Assembly: GCF_000523235.1 (NCBI RefSeq)
Contig: NZ_CP006850.1
Coordinates: 7,316,001 to 7,380,000 of the forward strand
Direction of reading: 5' to 3'
From: Nocardia nova SH22a
GTDB lineage: Bacteria; Actinomycetota; Actinomycetes; Mycobacteriales; Mycobacteriaceae
Length of the DNA: 64,000 nt
Part shown: positions 25,601 through 37,600 of the stretch, piece after piece
How positions within the stretch are numbered: the stretch's first letter is position 1
Layout: each line of letters starts with the position of its first letter
Translations under genes and position numbers: made by a program
The notes under the pieces: model-generated
Seen by the model: the letters and a program-made list of their open reading frames with translations, nothing else
Databases searched by the model: none
What the model was told of the DNA's origin: nothing

Positions 25601-28600
25601 GCCAAGCCGTCCGCGATCTGGTGCCCGAACTCCAGCAGCGGGCACTGCGACACTCGACCGCCGACTTCGTCCGCCATCACGCCGTCTCGACCGGCAACGC
25701 CTACCTGGCGTTCGCCGAAGCCGACACCGGGCTCTACGACCGACCCGACTCCGACCCGGCGGCGCGCCTGGCCGGGCTGCTGGGAATCCCGGCTCCGGCC
25801 GTCACCGACCGGATCGCCGAACTCGAACGCGACGGTGCCGCCAACCCGATCCGTGAACTACTCGATCGAGCCGGAATCGCGCCCGCCACGGCCGTGGCAC
25901 TGGAGCACCACGTCAAGTCCACCGCCCCCGATGTGGCCGCTGAGCGGGCAGGGCTGAGCGTCGGGGACGCGCTGATCGAACCGGGGAGGTTGCGCAATGC
26001 CCTCGCCGAACAACTCGGAATATCGGCGGCCGACCTCCAAGGCGCCGAAGGCCTGCGCACCCTCGACCCACTGCACACTCGGGCACGCGACGCACTCGCA
26101 GCGGCGCTGGGCTACCCGGCCGCCGGCATCACCCCGATCATCGCGCGCGACATCCTCGGTGAAGCAGTCGGCGATCAGCTGGCCGCCACGATCTCATCGA
26201 CCACCAGCACGGATACCGGCACCGGCTCCACCACCGAGTCCGCGCCCACGGACCGGACCCCCGCGGACACACCCACCCAGGACACCGACACCCCGGATAC
26301 GGATCCCGACCAGAGCACCGCACTGCCCCGCAACACCGACGCGGCGACAACCGACGACATCGTTGCCGCCGCCTCCCGGTATCTGGCCGTCGCGGCGTTG
26401 CTCGACGCGGTGTCCCAGATCCACCGCCTCAGCCCCAACAACTGTGTCAACAACGCCGTCACCGGCATGCGAGTGTTGTGCCCCGACAAGGCCGATCGCT
26501 TCCAGATGCCGGACATCAAGCTCGAGGGACACGACCGCAACGCGGTGCGCGACGCATTCAACGCCGAGCTCCGGGGTGCCGGATCCTTCGACGCGGTGGC
26601 CGAATCGCTGAAATCCCGGCCCGGCGGCATCACCGTCCTGGTCTACAAATGGAAGAACACCCATGCCGAGGGCACCAGCATCGAAGCCGACGACCACATG
26701 GTGCTGCTGGTCAACGACAGCACCTCGGTCGACGAGCCGAACCTGGTCGTGGTCGACCTGTCCGCCTCAGGGGACGCCGAAAAGGACTACGGGCCCAAGG
26801 ATCTGCGCGACCGCCGCGCCCTGCTGAACAAGGCCGAAGGATTCGACGAATGGCGGAGTGAGCAAGAGGAATACATCAAGGATCTGGAGCCGAAGAAGCG
26901 CGAGTTCTGGACCATCGAGTTCGACCGCGACGGCAACAACGTCCCCCGTCTCAGCGCGGACGCGCCCGAGGCCGAGAAGCTGCCGCAGCGACCCAACGTG
27001 TCGTCTGCCCAGCAGGACGAAATCAACTCGAGTGCGGACCCGAGCCTGTACGCGGCGATGCAGGCACGATCGGGTGCCGGGGATGTGTCGAACGATCGGG
27101 ACCGTGTCAGCGTCAGACACGGCAGCCGGCCCCACCGCGGCCCGGAGCACAATTCCGGCACCCCCGAACCGTCCCCAGGCCCTCCGATCCAGGAGTCGGC
27201 GGAGGATCGGACCGATACCGCGCCGGGCGGCGGCAGCCGGTCGAGTGCGAGACAATCTGTTTCGTCCGCTGGGTCACTCCCTCTCGGTATCACCGCCCTC
27301 CTCACCGACCGCGAGGCACAGGTCCTGCATGGGCTGGTCGAGGGCAAGTCGCGCGCGGAAATAGCTGGAGCACTGGAGCTCGCGCACAGCACCGTCCACG
27401 CAATAGCCCGCTCGGCTACGCGAAAACTCGACGTCCGGAACGACGCCGAGGCCGTCGCGGCGGTCGGTGCAGCGGCGATTCGGGAGCAGGTGCTGGACCT
27501 GCTCGTCCGAGATATGAACAGCGAGGACGTCGCCCGACAACTGAAGCTGGACAGCGATCGGGTCGACGACATCCTGCGCGCTTCGGCCGACAGCCTCGGC
27601 GTGGAATTCCGGATGCCGCAGATCATCGCCGAGGCAGTACGTCTGGGAATGGTTGCCGTGCCCGAGACACACGGCCTCGACCTGACAGCCGACGAGGCGT
27701 TGATCTTCCACTACCGAATGCGCGGCCGCAGCAGAGACGACATCGCAGAACTCCTCGGGATGTCGAGAAAAGCGATCGACAGCCAAATTCTACGGACCAC
27801 GCACAAGCTCGGCGTCCGCACCGAGCCTGCCGCGATCGCACGGCTCGTCACAGCCGTCGATGCCATCGCAGAAGAGGGCATCTATGTCGTCAATCCCGAG
27901 CACATCACAACCGCTCTGACCGAGTTGCCCGAACTCGAGCGAACCTTCACCCGCACCGGTCTGCGCGGATTGCGAGCCGAATACGCCGCCGTCGGCGCGG
28001 ACTATCTCGATGCCTTGGTCACCGTCATCGACCACGAACTGTCGACCGACGACCACGACCAAGCCCTGCAACATATTTCCGCCACCTTCGACGCGGTCAT
28101 CGCCCTGCTCAATCGTTTCCCCGACGCCGACGATCTGCGGCAGACGCTCGGACCACTGCACCAGCTGCGCCGACGTCTCCGTGACGACCCCGCCGCGACT
28201 ACCGCCCCGCACGAGCTGCGAACCGATGGACCCACGCGCGCTGTTCTCGACCGGGCAGTGGCCTCCTTGCGAACTAGCTCCGCCACTGCAGTTCCGGATG
28301 AGCATGACTCCAACTCTGCAGGGCCGATAGGCAGCCGACCGTCGAAGAGCTCGGCGGATCCATCCTCGCCGGATGCCACTGAGTCGTTGAACCGGGCCCG
28401 GGGCGAGTGGATCACGGCGCGGCGTTACGACAAGGGCCGACGTGACGGTACGGATATGACGGCGGCCGCATTGGCCAGAGCTGTCGATGTAAATCGCAGC
28501 ACCATGAGCCGGATCGAACAGGGAAGCACCCGGCCGCGGCCGGGACTCTTCGTGAAGATCGGCCGGGTTCTGGGTGTACCGAGGTCCGAATTCCTATCCG

Positions 28601-31600
28601 CTGCAAGCACGTTCTATCCGGACACCGACTTCGATCTGAATCCGTTTACATACCCGAGCGGCGCGCCGGGCCGCTGGATCTCGGCGATGCTGCACGACCG
28701 CGATATGTCGTGGGAGGAGTTGGCGGAGGCCGGCGCGATCAGCGTGACGTATCTGCGGTCGATCAGCACGGGCTCGACTGTTCCCGGGACCGCTGTATTC
28801 CTGTCCCTGTGCCAGGCGTTGAACATCGGTCGCGAAGCGATCGACACGGCCTCCGACCACTTCTTCCCAGGAGCGACCACCGATCTCGACCCGGATGCGT
28901 ACGCCCCGGGGCAGCAGGGGCGGTGGCTGCGAGCACAACGCGCGGCGCGTGGCTTGTCACGCGAGGCGGTGGCGCGAGCCGCGGGGATCAGCACGATCCA
29001 CCTCCGTTCGATCGAAGCAGGCGACCGCGACCCCAGTGCCGTTGTGTTCTTGTCGCTTTGCGACGCATTGAACATCGAGGCCGGTGTGACCGGCCCGGCC
29101 GCCGGACGGTTCTTCCCGGACGCGCGGTTCGATCTCGATTGGGCCACCTACGGTTCGGCGGAACAGGGGCTGTGGTTCAGGGCGCTGAGGTATCGGTATC
29201 GTCTGCAACGGTCCGACGTCGCCGACGATACCGGCCTGACCGAGAAGTACATCGGCCAGATCGAACGCGGAGAACGCGCGCCGAGCCGACGTACCTTCCG
29301 CCTCCTCGGCCGGGAACTCGGCATCAGCCCGATCGATCTGGATGCCGCCGAGGACCACTTCTCCGCTTCGGCGCTCGCCGACGATCCGGGCGTGCGGTTC
29401 GACGACGTCGCAGCCGGTGACGAGGCGCATGCCGACCGGGTGGAACGACAGATCGTCGAATCACTGGACGGTTGGTCCGATCCGGCGTACGTGCGGGAGA
29501 TCGCCGCGGCCGTCGGCGCGTCGATTCGGTGGGGGCAGGGGCAGATATCGCTACGGGTCGAGCTCGATGCCGATGAGGCGCACGTGGATCTCGTCGACAT
29601 CACCGGGGATCACAGCTATGTGCGGGTCGAATGGCGGCTGGGGCGGGCGCCCGGTCCGGTGGAACGGGCCGCGAAGCCTTTCGTCGAGCAATCGTCGGAA
29701 GAACTGGACATCGAACGTCTGCTGGAGATGTACGGGGATGCGGACGAGAACACAGCCGGGCTCGATCCGACGATCCTCATGGCGATACCGGAGGAGGACG
29801 CCGCGCCCGACACCGCTGCGGCCACCCACCGGGTGGGCGACACCCGAACAGCGGTCGCGACACGGCTGCGCGCGGATCATCCGGAGCTCGGCGACATCGT
29901 CGACAGCGTCAAGCTGGCCATCAGCGAGTTGGAAACCAACGCGCAGAAACATCTGCGCCGCTACGCCGACGAGTACGGACTCGATCCGGACGGGCTGGTC
30001 ACCGTCGATGTCACCGGCACCGGACCCGACTGCAAAGTGTTCGTGACGGTCACGAACGACATCGCCCCCGGCACCGCCGTCAAGCTGCCGCGATGGACCG
30101 ACAACGAACAGGCACTGGACCGCGAGGGCGGACGTGGCACCCAGCTCGTCATCGCCGAGAGTTCGGTCGCGGTCCGCCACCTCACCTTCACCGACGGCAA
30201 GAACACCATCGAGCATTCGGTCGAATATCACCGGACGCCTCCCGGCGCCGATTTCGCGATCACGCACAGCCGGGACCGTGGCTCCGCACCACCGGACAGC
30301 ATCGGCAGCCGACCGTCGGATAACGTGCCGTCGCCGAACACCGTTGAGCGCGCGCATAATTCCGGTGACGTCTACGGCGAGTACGTCGGGTCCGCAGACG
30401 GCCCGGCGCATCGGGCGATCCCGTCTCTCGCCCGCGCCATCGGCAACGGTGAGCTACCCCCGCATCCTGCCCCGGTCACCGATCTCGACGCGAAACAGCT
30501 GACAAAACGCGAACAGCAGATTCTGCGGCTGCTCACCGAGTATCTGTCGCGGCAGGATGTGGCCGAATTACTCGACGTCAGTTCGAGTTACGTCAATTCG
30601 TGTGTGCGGAAAGCGATATCCAAGCTGGGTGCGCGCAGCCTGGCAGAGGCCGTGGCGATGACGCTCGGCGTACTCGATCAGGTACCGCTGCCCGCCGAGG
30701 CGGTGTCGGCCGATCCGGAATATGTCGTCAATCCCGCTCGCATCGCCGAGGCGCATCGGATGCTGCCGGGCCTGCGCCGCGAATTCGAACGGGCGAAGCT
30801 CGCTGCGGGCAGAACCGAATTCGCCGCTGCCGGTGCGGATTACCTGCGCGCGCTGACAACACTCGCGGAATACGAGCTGTCGCTCGACCACGGTGTGACC
30901 GCGCGGGCTCATCTGTCGGCGGCCTTCGATGCGGGTATCGCCCTGCTCGATCGGCTCCCGCGCGCAGGCGAGATCAGGAATATTCTGAGGCCGTTGTCCG
31001 AGATGCGGCGCGCTCTCACCGACGCACCGCACGATGTCGAGACGGCGAGGCGGCAACTCGAAGACGGCAGCCCCGCCCGGCGGACTCTCGATCTGGCCGT
31101 GTCGTATCTGTACACCATCGGACACCCGTCGAGCACCCCGAATTCCGAAGCGACACAAGCCGGTACAGATGTCGCGGTGCCGGTCGCGACGGATATCGGC
31201 GCCGACGATCCGCTCGAGCAGTACCTGAACACCTTGCGGGACCAGGGAATCGACACCGAGACGTTCATGGTCGCGGCGCGGCGCGTCTACGACTATCTGC
31301 GCACCGACCCGGAATGGGGCGTGACGCTCGACGAGATCGCCGAACGCGCAGGCGAATTGGAACGCGACGGCACGATCGCTGTGCTGGCGTACGGCAGTCC
31401 GGAGGACGGGACCGCGGTTTTTCTCGACCAGCTCGTCAACCGGCTGGGGTCCGAGAAGGTCGTGATCGTGACCTCGGGGTGGGACCGGATCCACGGTGCG
31501 GCCGGGGAACCACAGGATCCCGGACTGGCCGAGGGACGGCGATACAAGGTGATCGCCGAGCAAACCGGGGTGCGGCCGAAGGATCTGATCGAGGAACTGG

Positions 31601-34600
31601 ACGCGCGCAATACCGCGGAGAACGCCCGGAATTCGACGCGCGCGCTCGAACAGTCGCTGGGCGTCGACGAGCTCGGAGCCGCCGTTCTGGTGAGCGGGCC
31701 GGGGCATCTGCGACGTGCGGTGGACACCACCCGGCTCAACTACCCGGGTTTCGACACGCTGCTCGCCATCGCCCCGGACATCCCCCTCGAAACCTATCTG
31801 CGTTTCGGCCATCGTTCCGCGGTGGAGGACCCGATACCGCCGGCTCAGGTCCTGCGGAACATCCTGCTCGAGCTGAAAGGCTCTCTGGACCGGCGGTTGT
31901 CGGGCACCGTCGCGCCGCTGGAGGTCCTCGAGGCCTACCGATTCGTCGCATTGTCCCTCGGTCCCGACTCCGGCGTCACCGCCCCGAGTCTGGCCGAGGA
32001 GATCGAGAAGAAGGTTCGCTACGCCGACGACGGCGGTCGAGCCGAACGTCCGCTCCGCCGCGAAGACAACCGGAGTGGGGGTCACGAGCCGATCGGCGCT
32101 CGGCCGAGCCGAACGGAATACGACGGCGCAGAAATTCGCAGGGAATACCATCCGGAAGTCGACAATCACTGGCGGAGGCGGGTCGAGGTCGTCGTTCTGG
32201 ACCAGAACGAGGACGGCTCCCTCCTCGGACCCGATGGCGAGACATTCACAACCGGAGGCAGCCAGAAATGCTTCCTCATCCTACGCAGCGGAAAAATTGT
32301 CGCCACCCGAGACGGCAGCGCCGAACACCCCAACCTTTTATATTCTTACATAGCAACCCACGCCGACGACAACGAGCGGAGAATATACAACAGAATCAAA
32401 GGACCCAGCATCGTCGCAGGCGGTGGATACTGGCGCGTGGTCGACGGGCAGCCGGAAATAATCGGGCTCTTCAGCGGCATGATAATCGACGACGCCACCA
32501 GGTCTCCTAAATTCTGGGCCCAGGCTCGACATCGGCTGCGTCAGAACTTCGATTTGTCGAATATATACATGGAGTTCGACAATAATCACATAGGGGGAGC
32601 GTGGCAGGATCCGCCCGACGACACGGCTGCATATTCTGCGAAAGGAATTGCTCGAGGCCCACGTTCTTTCGGCGATCGACCCGAAGTCGCCGAAAAGGTG
32701 GCCAGACATCTCCGCGGCGGTAATGATGAATTCTGGTTCGAGGTCGAATCCGTCGACCTTCCGCGCGACGGCGGACTGACGATCGAGGCGATCGTCCATC
32801 CCGTTCTCGGCGAACCAGGAACAGTGACGATCGAGATCGGGCGGGCCGACACACCGTCGACCGCCCGCTACCGTCGGTTCGATCCCGGCCCTGAACCCGA
32901 GCGCACCGTCCCCGCATTCCGCATCGTGGACGAAACACTCACCCGATGGCTGGGCGCATCGGGGATCGCCTGGGCGGATGACGCCGCTTTCGCGGCCGTC
33001 ACGGGATCCACCGACGCGATCGGCGCGCGACCGGAGGACGTCATCGGGAGCAAGCCACGCCAACCGAATCGGCTTCCAGCCCTTGTCACCGAGGGTCTCG
33101 GTTCGGGCGTGGTGCGCAGCGAACCGTTGCCGGGAGCTCCTGGGGTCACGGTCGAGCGGTTGAGCCTCGGCAATGGCTACCAGTGCATCCAGGAGACCTA
33201 CGACGATGCCGACGATGCGGCGAGGCAGTGGCTGATATCGGAGATCGGCGGTGCCATGGGCGCGCCGATCGCCGCCACGTTCCCGGACTCCGACGACAGC
33301 ACGGTGTTGTATCGCGAGATTGTTTCCGCGGGTACGGCCAATACCGTTCTGCCGCAAAGTTTGTCGCGAGCTTACGATCTGGGATTGATCGAGGACGACC
33401 CGGCGGACGAGATGCGCGCGGCGCTCGGTCCCCCGGATCGCGGGTATCTGGATTCGGAGTCGGGTGAGTTGCTCGGGCTACTGGACGCGGTCACCGGTGC
33501 CCGGCGCGGCACGCGCCATTGGAGTATCGGCGCGGATCGCGAGGTGACCGGCGGCCGCGCAGCGATCGATTCCGAGGATGCCGTGCGGAGCCCGTTCGCC
33601 GCCAAGTTCACCCGGGTCGTCGACGGCCGCGCACTGTGGCAGGACCATTCGATCCCACGGTCGGCGATCACCGCGATGCGGGAACGGGTGGCCCACGTCG
33701 GGCCACGGATCGAGATCTTCTTCAGCGGGCAACGGGACATGTTGTCCGATATGCATCAGCGAGTGCTGACCGAGCTGAGTTATGCGGAGCGACACGCGCT
33801 GCACACCCCGGCCGAGACAGCGAACATCAGCGGATTGAGTCTCGACGCACAGGCCAAGGCGCGGTTGGTCGAGGAGTTCAATCTCGACCACCCCTACTTC
33901 GCCATCAACGGTTTCGACAACTCCATGGTGCCCGTCGACGCGGTGCGGGAAATTCTCGCGACGCTGGCCGACCTGCTGGCCAGGTACCGGTACGCGCCCG
34001 ATCTGGCCAAGCACATGACCGATATCCGCGGTCTGGCCATCGAGTTCCTGGACTCCGAGCAGATCCACGCCGAGATGGGTGCTCGCGCGGGCAACCCTCG
34101 GGCCCGATGGATGCGGTTGAACCTGTCTCGGGTGGCCGACAGGTCCCGCGCCCTGAAGGACGATGCGATGGACCGCGAGAGCGACTTCCATCCGAGCAGC
34201 GGAAAGCCCTACCGCGACGATGTGATCCACGAATTCGCTCACGCCGTCGACGATGCCGACGGCCAGCGGCTCAACCGGGAAATCGATACAGTACTACGGC
34301 AGGCCTGGGCCGCACTGTTCATCGCCCGGCTCATCACCGAGCCGTTCGAGGAATGGCTGAAGCGCCTGCCTGCCGCAGCCTTCACCGACCGGACCAAGGA
34401 CACACTCGACCCGGCCGAGGCGGTCGCGGTCGGATTCGCCGATGTCGAAATCAACGGTCCTGTCGTCGGCAGCCCACAGTGGGTGATCCACCACTTCGTC
34501 ACCACGCTGAGCCCGCCCGACATCACCCCCGACCTGGTGGTGAATCTTCCTTCCGGTGATGCGGCACCCGATGGTTCGCGCGAGGAGCCCACCGGTGCGA

Positions 34601-37600
34601 TCGGCGCGAGACCCAGCCGAACCACTGGGGATCGGGACAACACACCGGCTTCCACTCCGTGGATACAACGCACCGGTGAATCGTCGACGCCCCGCAGCGG
34701 CGAATCCCTCACCCCGGCGCGGGCTGACGGCCTGCGCACGGCACCCGGGAAGCCATCGCGCCGACGCGGAGCGATGCCGGTGAGCGGCGGAATACCAGAC
34801 GGCGCAATAGCTTTTCACCATCGCTCGGACGGCACACCGTGGTCCGGGAAGAAGGAAACGAACGACACCACCGCGGAGGGCCGCTCGGCCGTTCCCGGGG
34901 AGACCGCCGATATGCGTACTCGCTTCGGTGGCAGTATCCGGCACCAGGCCAGGACAGCGATCGACCAACAGATCGACCTCGGCAGAATGGCCCTCACTAT
35001 TGCGGAGAAAGACCGGCTCGTCGATGAGATCGCCGAGGACATTCTGACGACGGCCGCACAGGTTCTCACCTCGGGACGACCCGCCGACAAGCACGTTGTC
35101 GCGGCGATCGCCGGGACCAGAATTCACGAATGCCTCCGACTCGCTCGGGCTCGCCAACGCATACTGCTTGCCCTGACCGAGGAGGTGCGATCCGGGCCGC
35201 ACGGACAGCAGCTGGCCGGACTCCGCCTGGCCGAACTGACGCAGCGGCTCGACCGGCTCGCCCGCAGCGAACCCGATCAGTGGCGTTGCCTCCGACTGCG
35301 GCATCACAACGGCCTGTCGGTCCGGGCAACCGCCCGGACCATGCGAATCGGGGTGGATGCTGTTCATACGCTGGAATCCCTCGGCGCACTGACGATCGCG
35401 GGCGCACCGCATACCGAGCGGGCCACGAAGGTCGAACCGGAGCACATACCCGCGCGTACGCGGCGGCCCACGGCAGACCCGCTGGCCCTCTTGAAGGTGA
35501 CGGCGGCGTTCCAGCACGCCCGCGCGGCGGCGGGTATCGGCGACAGGTCGATCATCGACGCACTCACGTCGATGATCGGGCAGTTGGATAATCCACATCA
35601 CCGACAACTGCTGAAACTCCGGTTCCTGCAAGGCATGACGATTCCGAAGATCGCCGAATCGCTCGATGAGCCGCGCAGCGTGGGCGCCACCAAGCAGCTG
35701 CATCTGCGGGCTGTGCGCGTTTTCGCCCAGAAGCTGGACGCCGCCGACAAGGGACTGTCGGTATCCGCTCCTGCTCGAAACGCCGCATTGGTCGCGCCGG
35801 ATGGGATTCGATCTGTCCTCGGCCCACTGGCCAAACGCTTCCGTTTCAGCAAGAACGGTCGAGTCACATTCCTCGGCGGCAGTATGGTGCGGGCAGAAGT
35901 CGAGGATTTTCTCGACACGTTCCTGGCCCTGGAACCGCAATTGGCAGCATTGGGCGCGGCACCATGGTTCACCGCAACACAGCTGCGAATTCGACAGACC
36001 CTGGCCAAGGCACCCCTGGCGCGATACCACAACTCCTATGGCGCACCGCCGGTAGCAGACTCCACGGATCCGGCCTTGTCGTCGCAGGGTATTCGCGCAA
36101 CGGTCGAGACGGGCGGAACTCTGCGTCTGACGGTGCTGCGCTTCGACAACACGCCACCCGGCCATCAGATGTTCGGCGACATGTGGGCCGCGATCGGCCA
36201 CCACGTCCGCCGAATAGCAGGGCAGTGGGAACCGATCGAGCTTCTGCGCGGCAACCTCGATACATTCAATCACCTTGTACAACAGGGTCATTCACCGCAG
36301 GAGGCCGCCTTCGGCACCTGGACCGGAAAGATGGCACGTCGCCTCGGCTTCACCGAAGTCTCGGTAGAAATCGACAGTCGCGATGGATCTGTGTGGTCGC
36401 TCTTCACTCACCCCGAGCGTTCGGTCGCCTCCCCCACCTATCAGATGCCCTACGAACGGCTACACGCTCTCAAGTGGTTGCTCGCCGAGAGGCTCGGGGT
36501 AGCCGTCGATGCAGTCGACCGCGAGCTGGTTCTGGCCGGGATGGCCCGGATCCGCAACGGTACCCATGCCGACGCCGAGACCGAATTCCTCACGCTCTCC
36601 GAGCGATTCGTAGCGATGAGCACCGACGAGCTGCAACGGAAGCCGTCCCGGCTGGCGGTGTCTCGCATGGCCGGAGTGTCGCGCTCCACCGTCGATCGCG
36701 TCCTCCGCGGGGTCACACCTCGGCACACCGACGCCGCGCAACGCGTGCTGGCCGCGGCACGCTGGTTGGGTTATCCGCTGCCGGAGAGGCTGTCGGACGC
36801 CCCGAGCCCTCGGTTCGCACGCGAACGTTTCCACCCGCCACGTGCACTCGGCGAGGGTGAGTTCACCGTGGGCCACTTCGTGAAGGGCATCTCGGATGAG
36901 AACGGCTCCATCGGCAACGAGCCGGCCGACACCGACGGAATCACGCAGCTCTCCGGCCCGATCGGCGCTCGCCCCACGAAGCGTGGAAGTTCCGACAATC
37001 CAAGAGATTTCCACGAATCTCATGGCCGGTCGCCATGGGCGCGGAGGAAGGGGCGGCCCGACACTGATACACAGCCGGTCGAACCGACCGCTGCCCCGCC
37101 GAGCACGACCTCCCCCGCTATCGCCGCGCTGACCGATTACTTCGGCGCGGGTGCCGGTGTGCAGACGTTGGTCCAGAAAGTAAACCCCGATGATGTGGTC
37201 GGTGCGTCCGAAGAGCACACCGAGAAGGTGGCGCAGTGGTGGGAGGCGCTGGGCGACGGTGCTCCGCAGCGGTCCGGGCTGCCGGAGTTGCAGAGAGAAC
37301 TCGACCTGTCGGATGAGCAGTACGAGGTGTTTCGAACCTATCCGTGGCACATCGGTAATGCCGATGGCATCCCGTACACGGTGCGAGACCAGGCGAATCG
37401 ACTGTCGCTCGAGCGACGCATCGACCAGTTCCGGGAGCGCCGGCCCGACAAGTTCCGGCGCTTCCGCACCACGCTCACCGCGGCCGAACGAGCCGAACTG
37501 GCGAATCTGCTCCACATCCGGGATCAGCTGCCGCTGATCGAGCAGAAGGCCGCGGGACTGACCGGGCGGCCTCCGGTGCAGCTGGTCGCGTTCGATCCGG

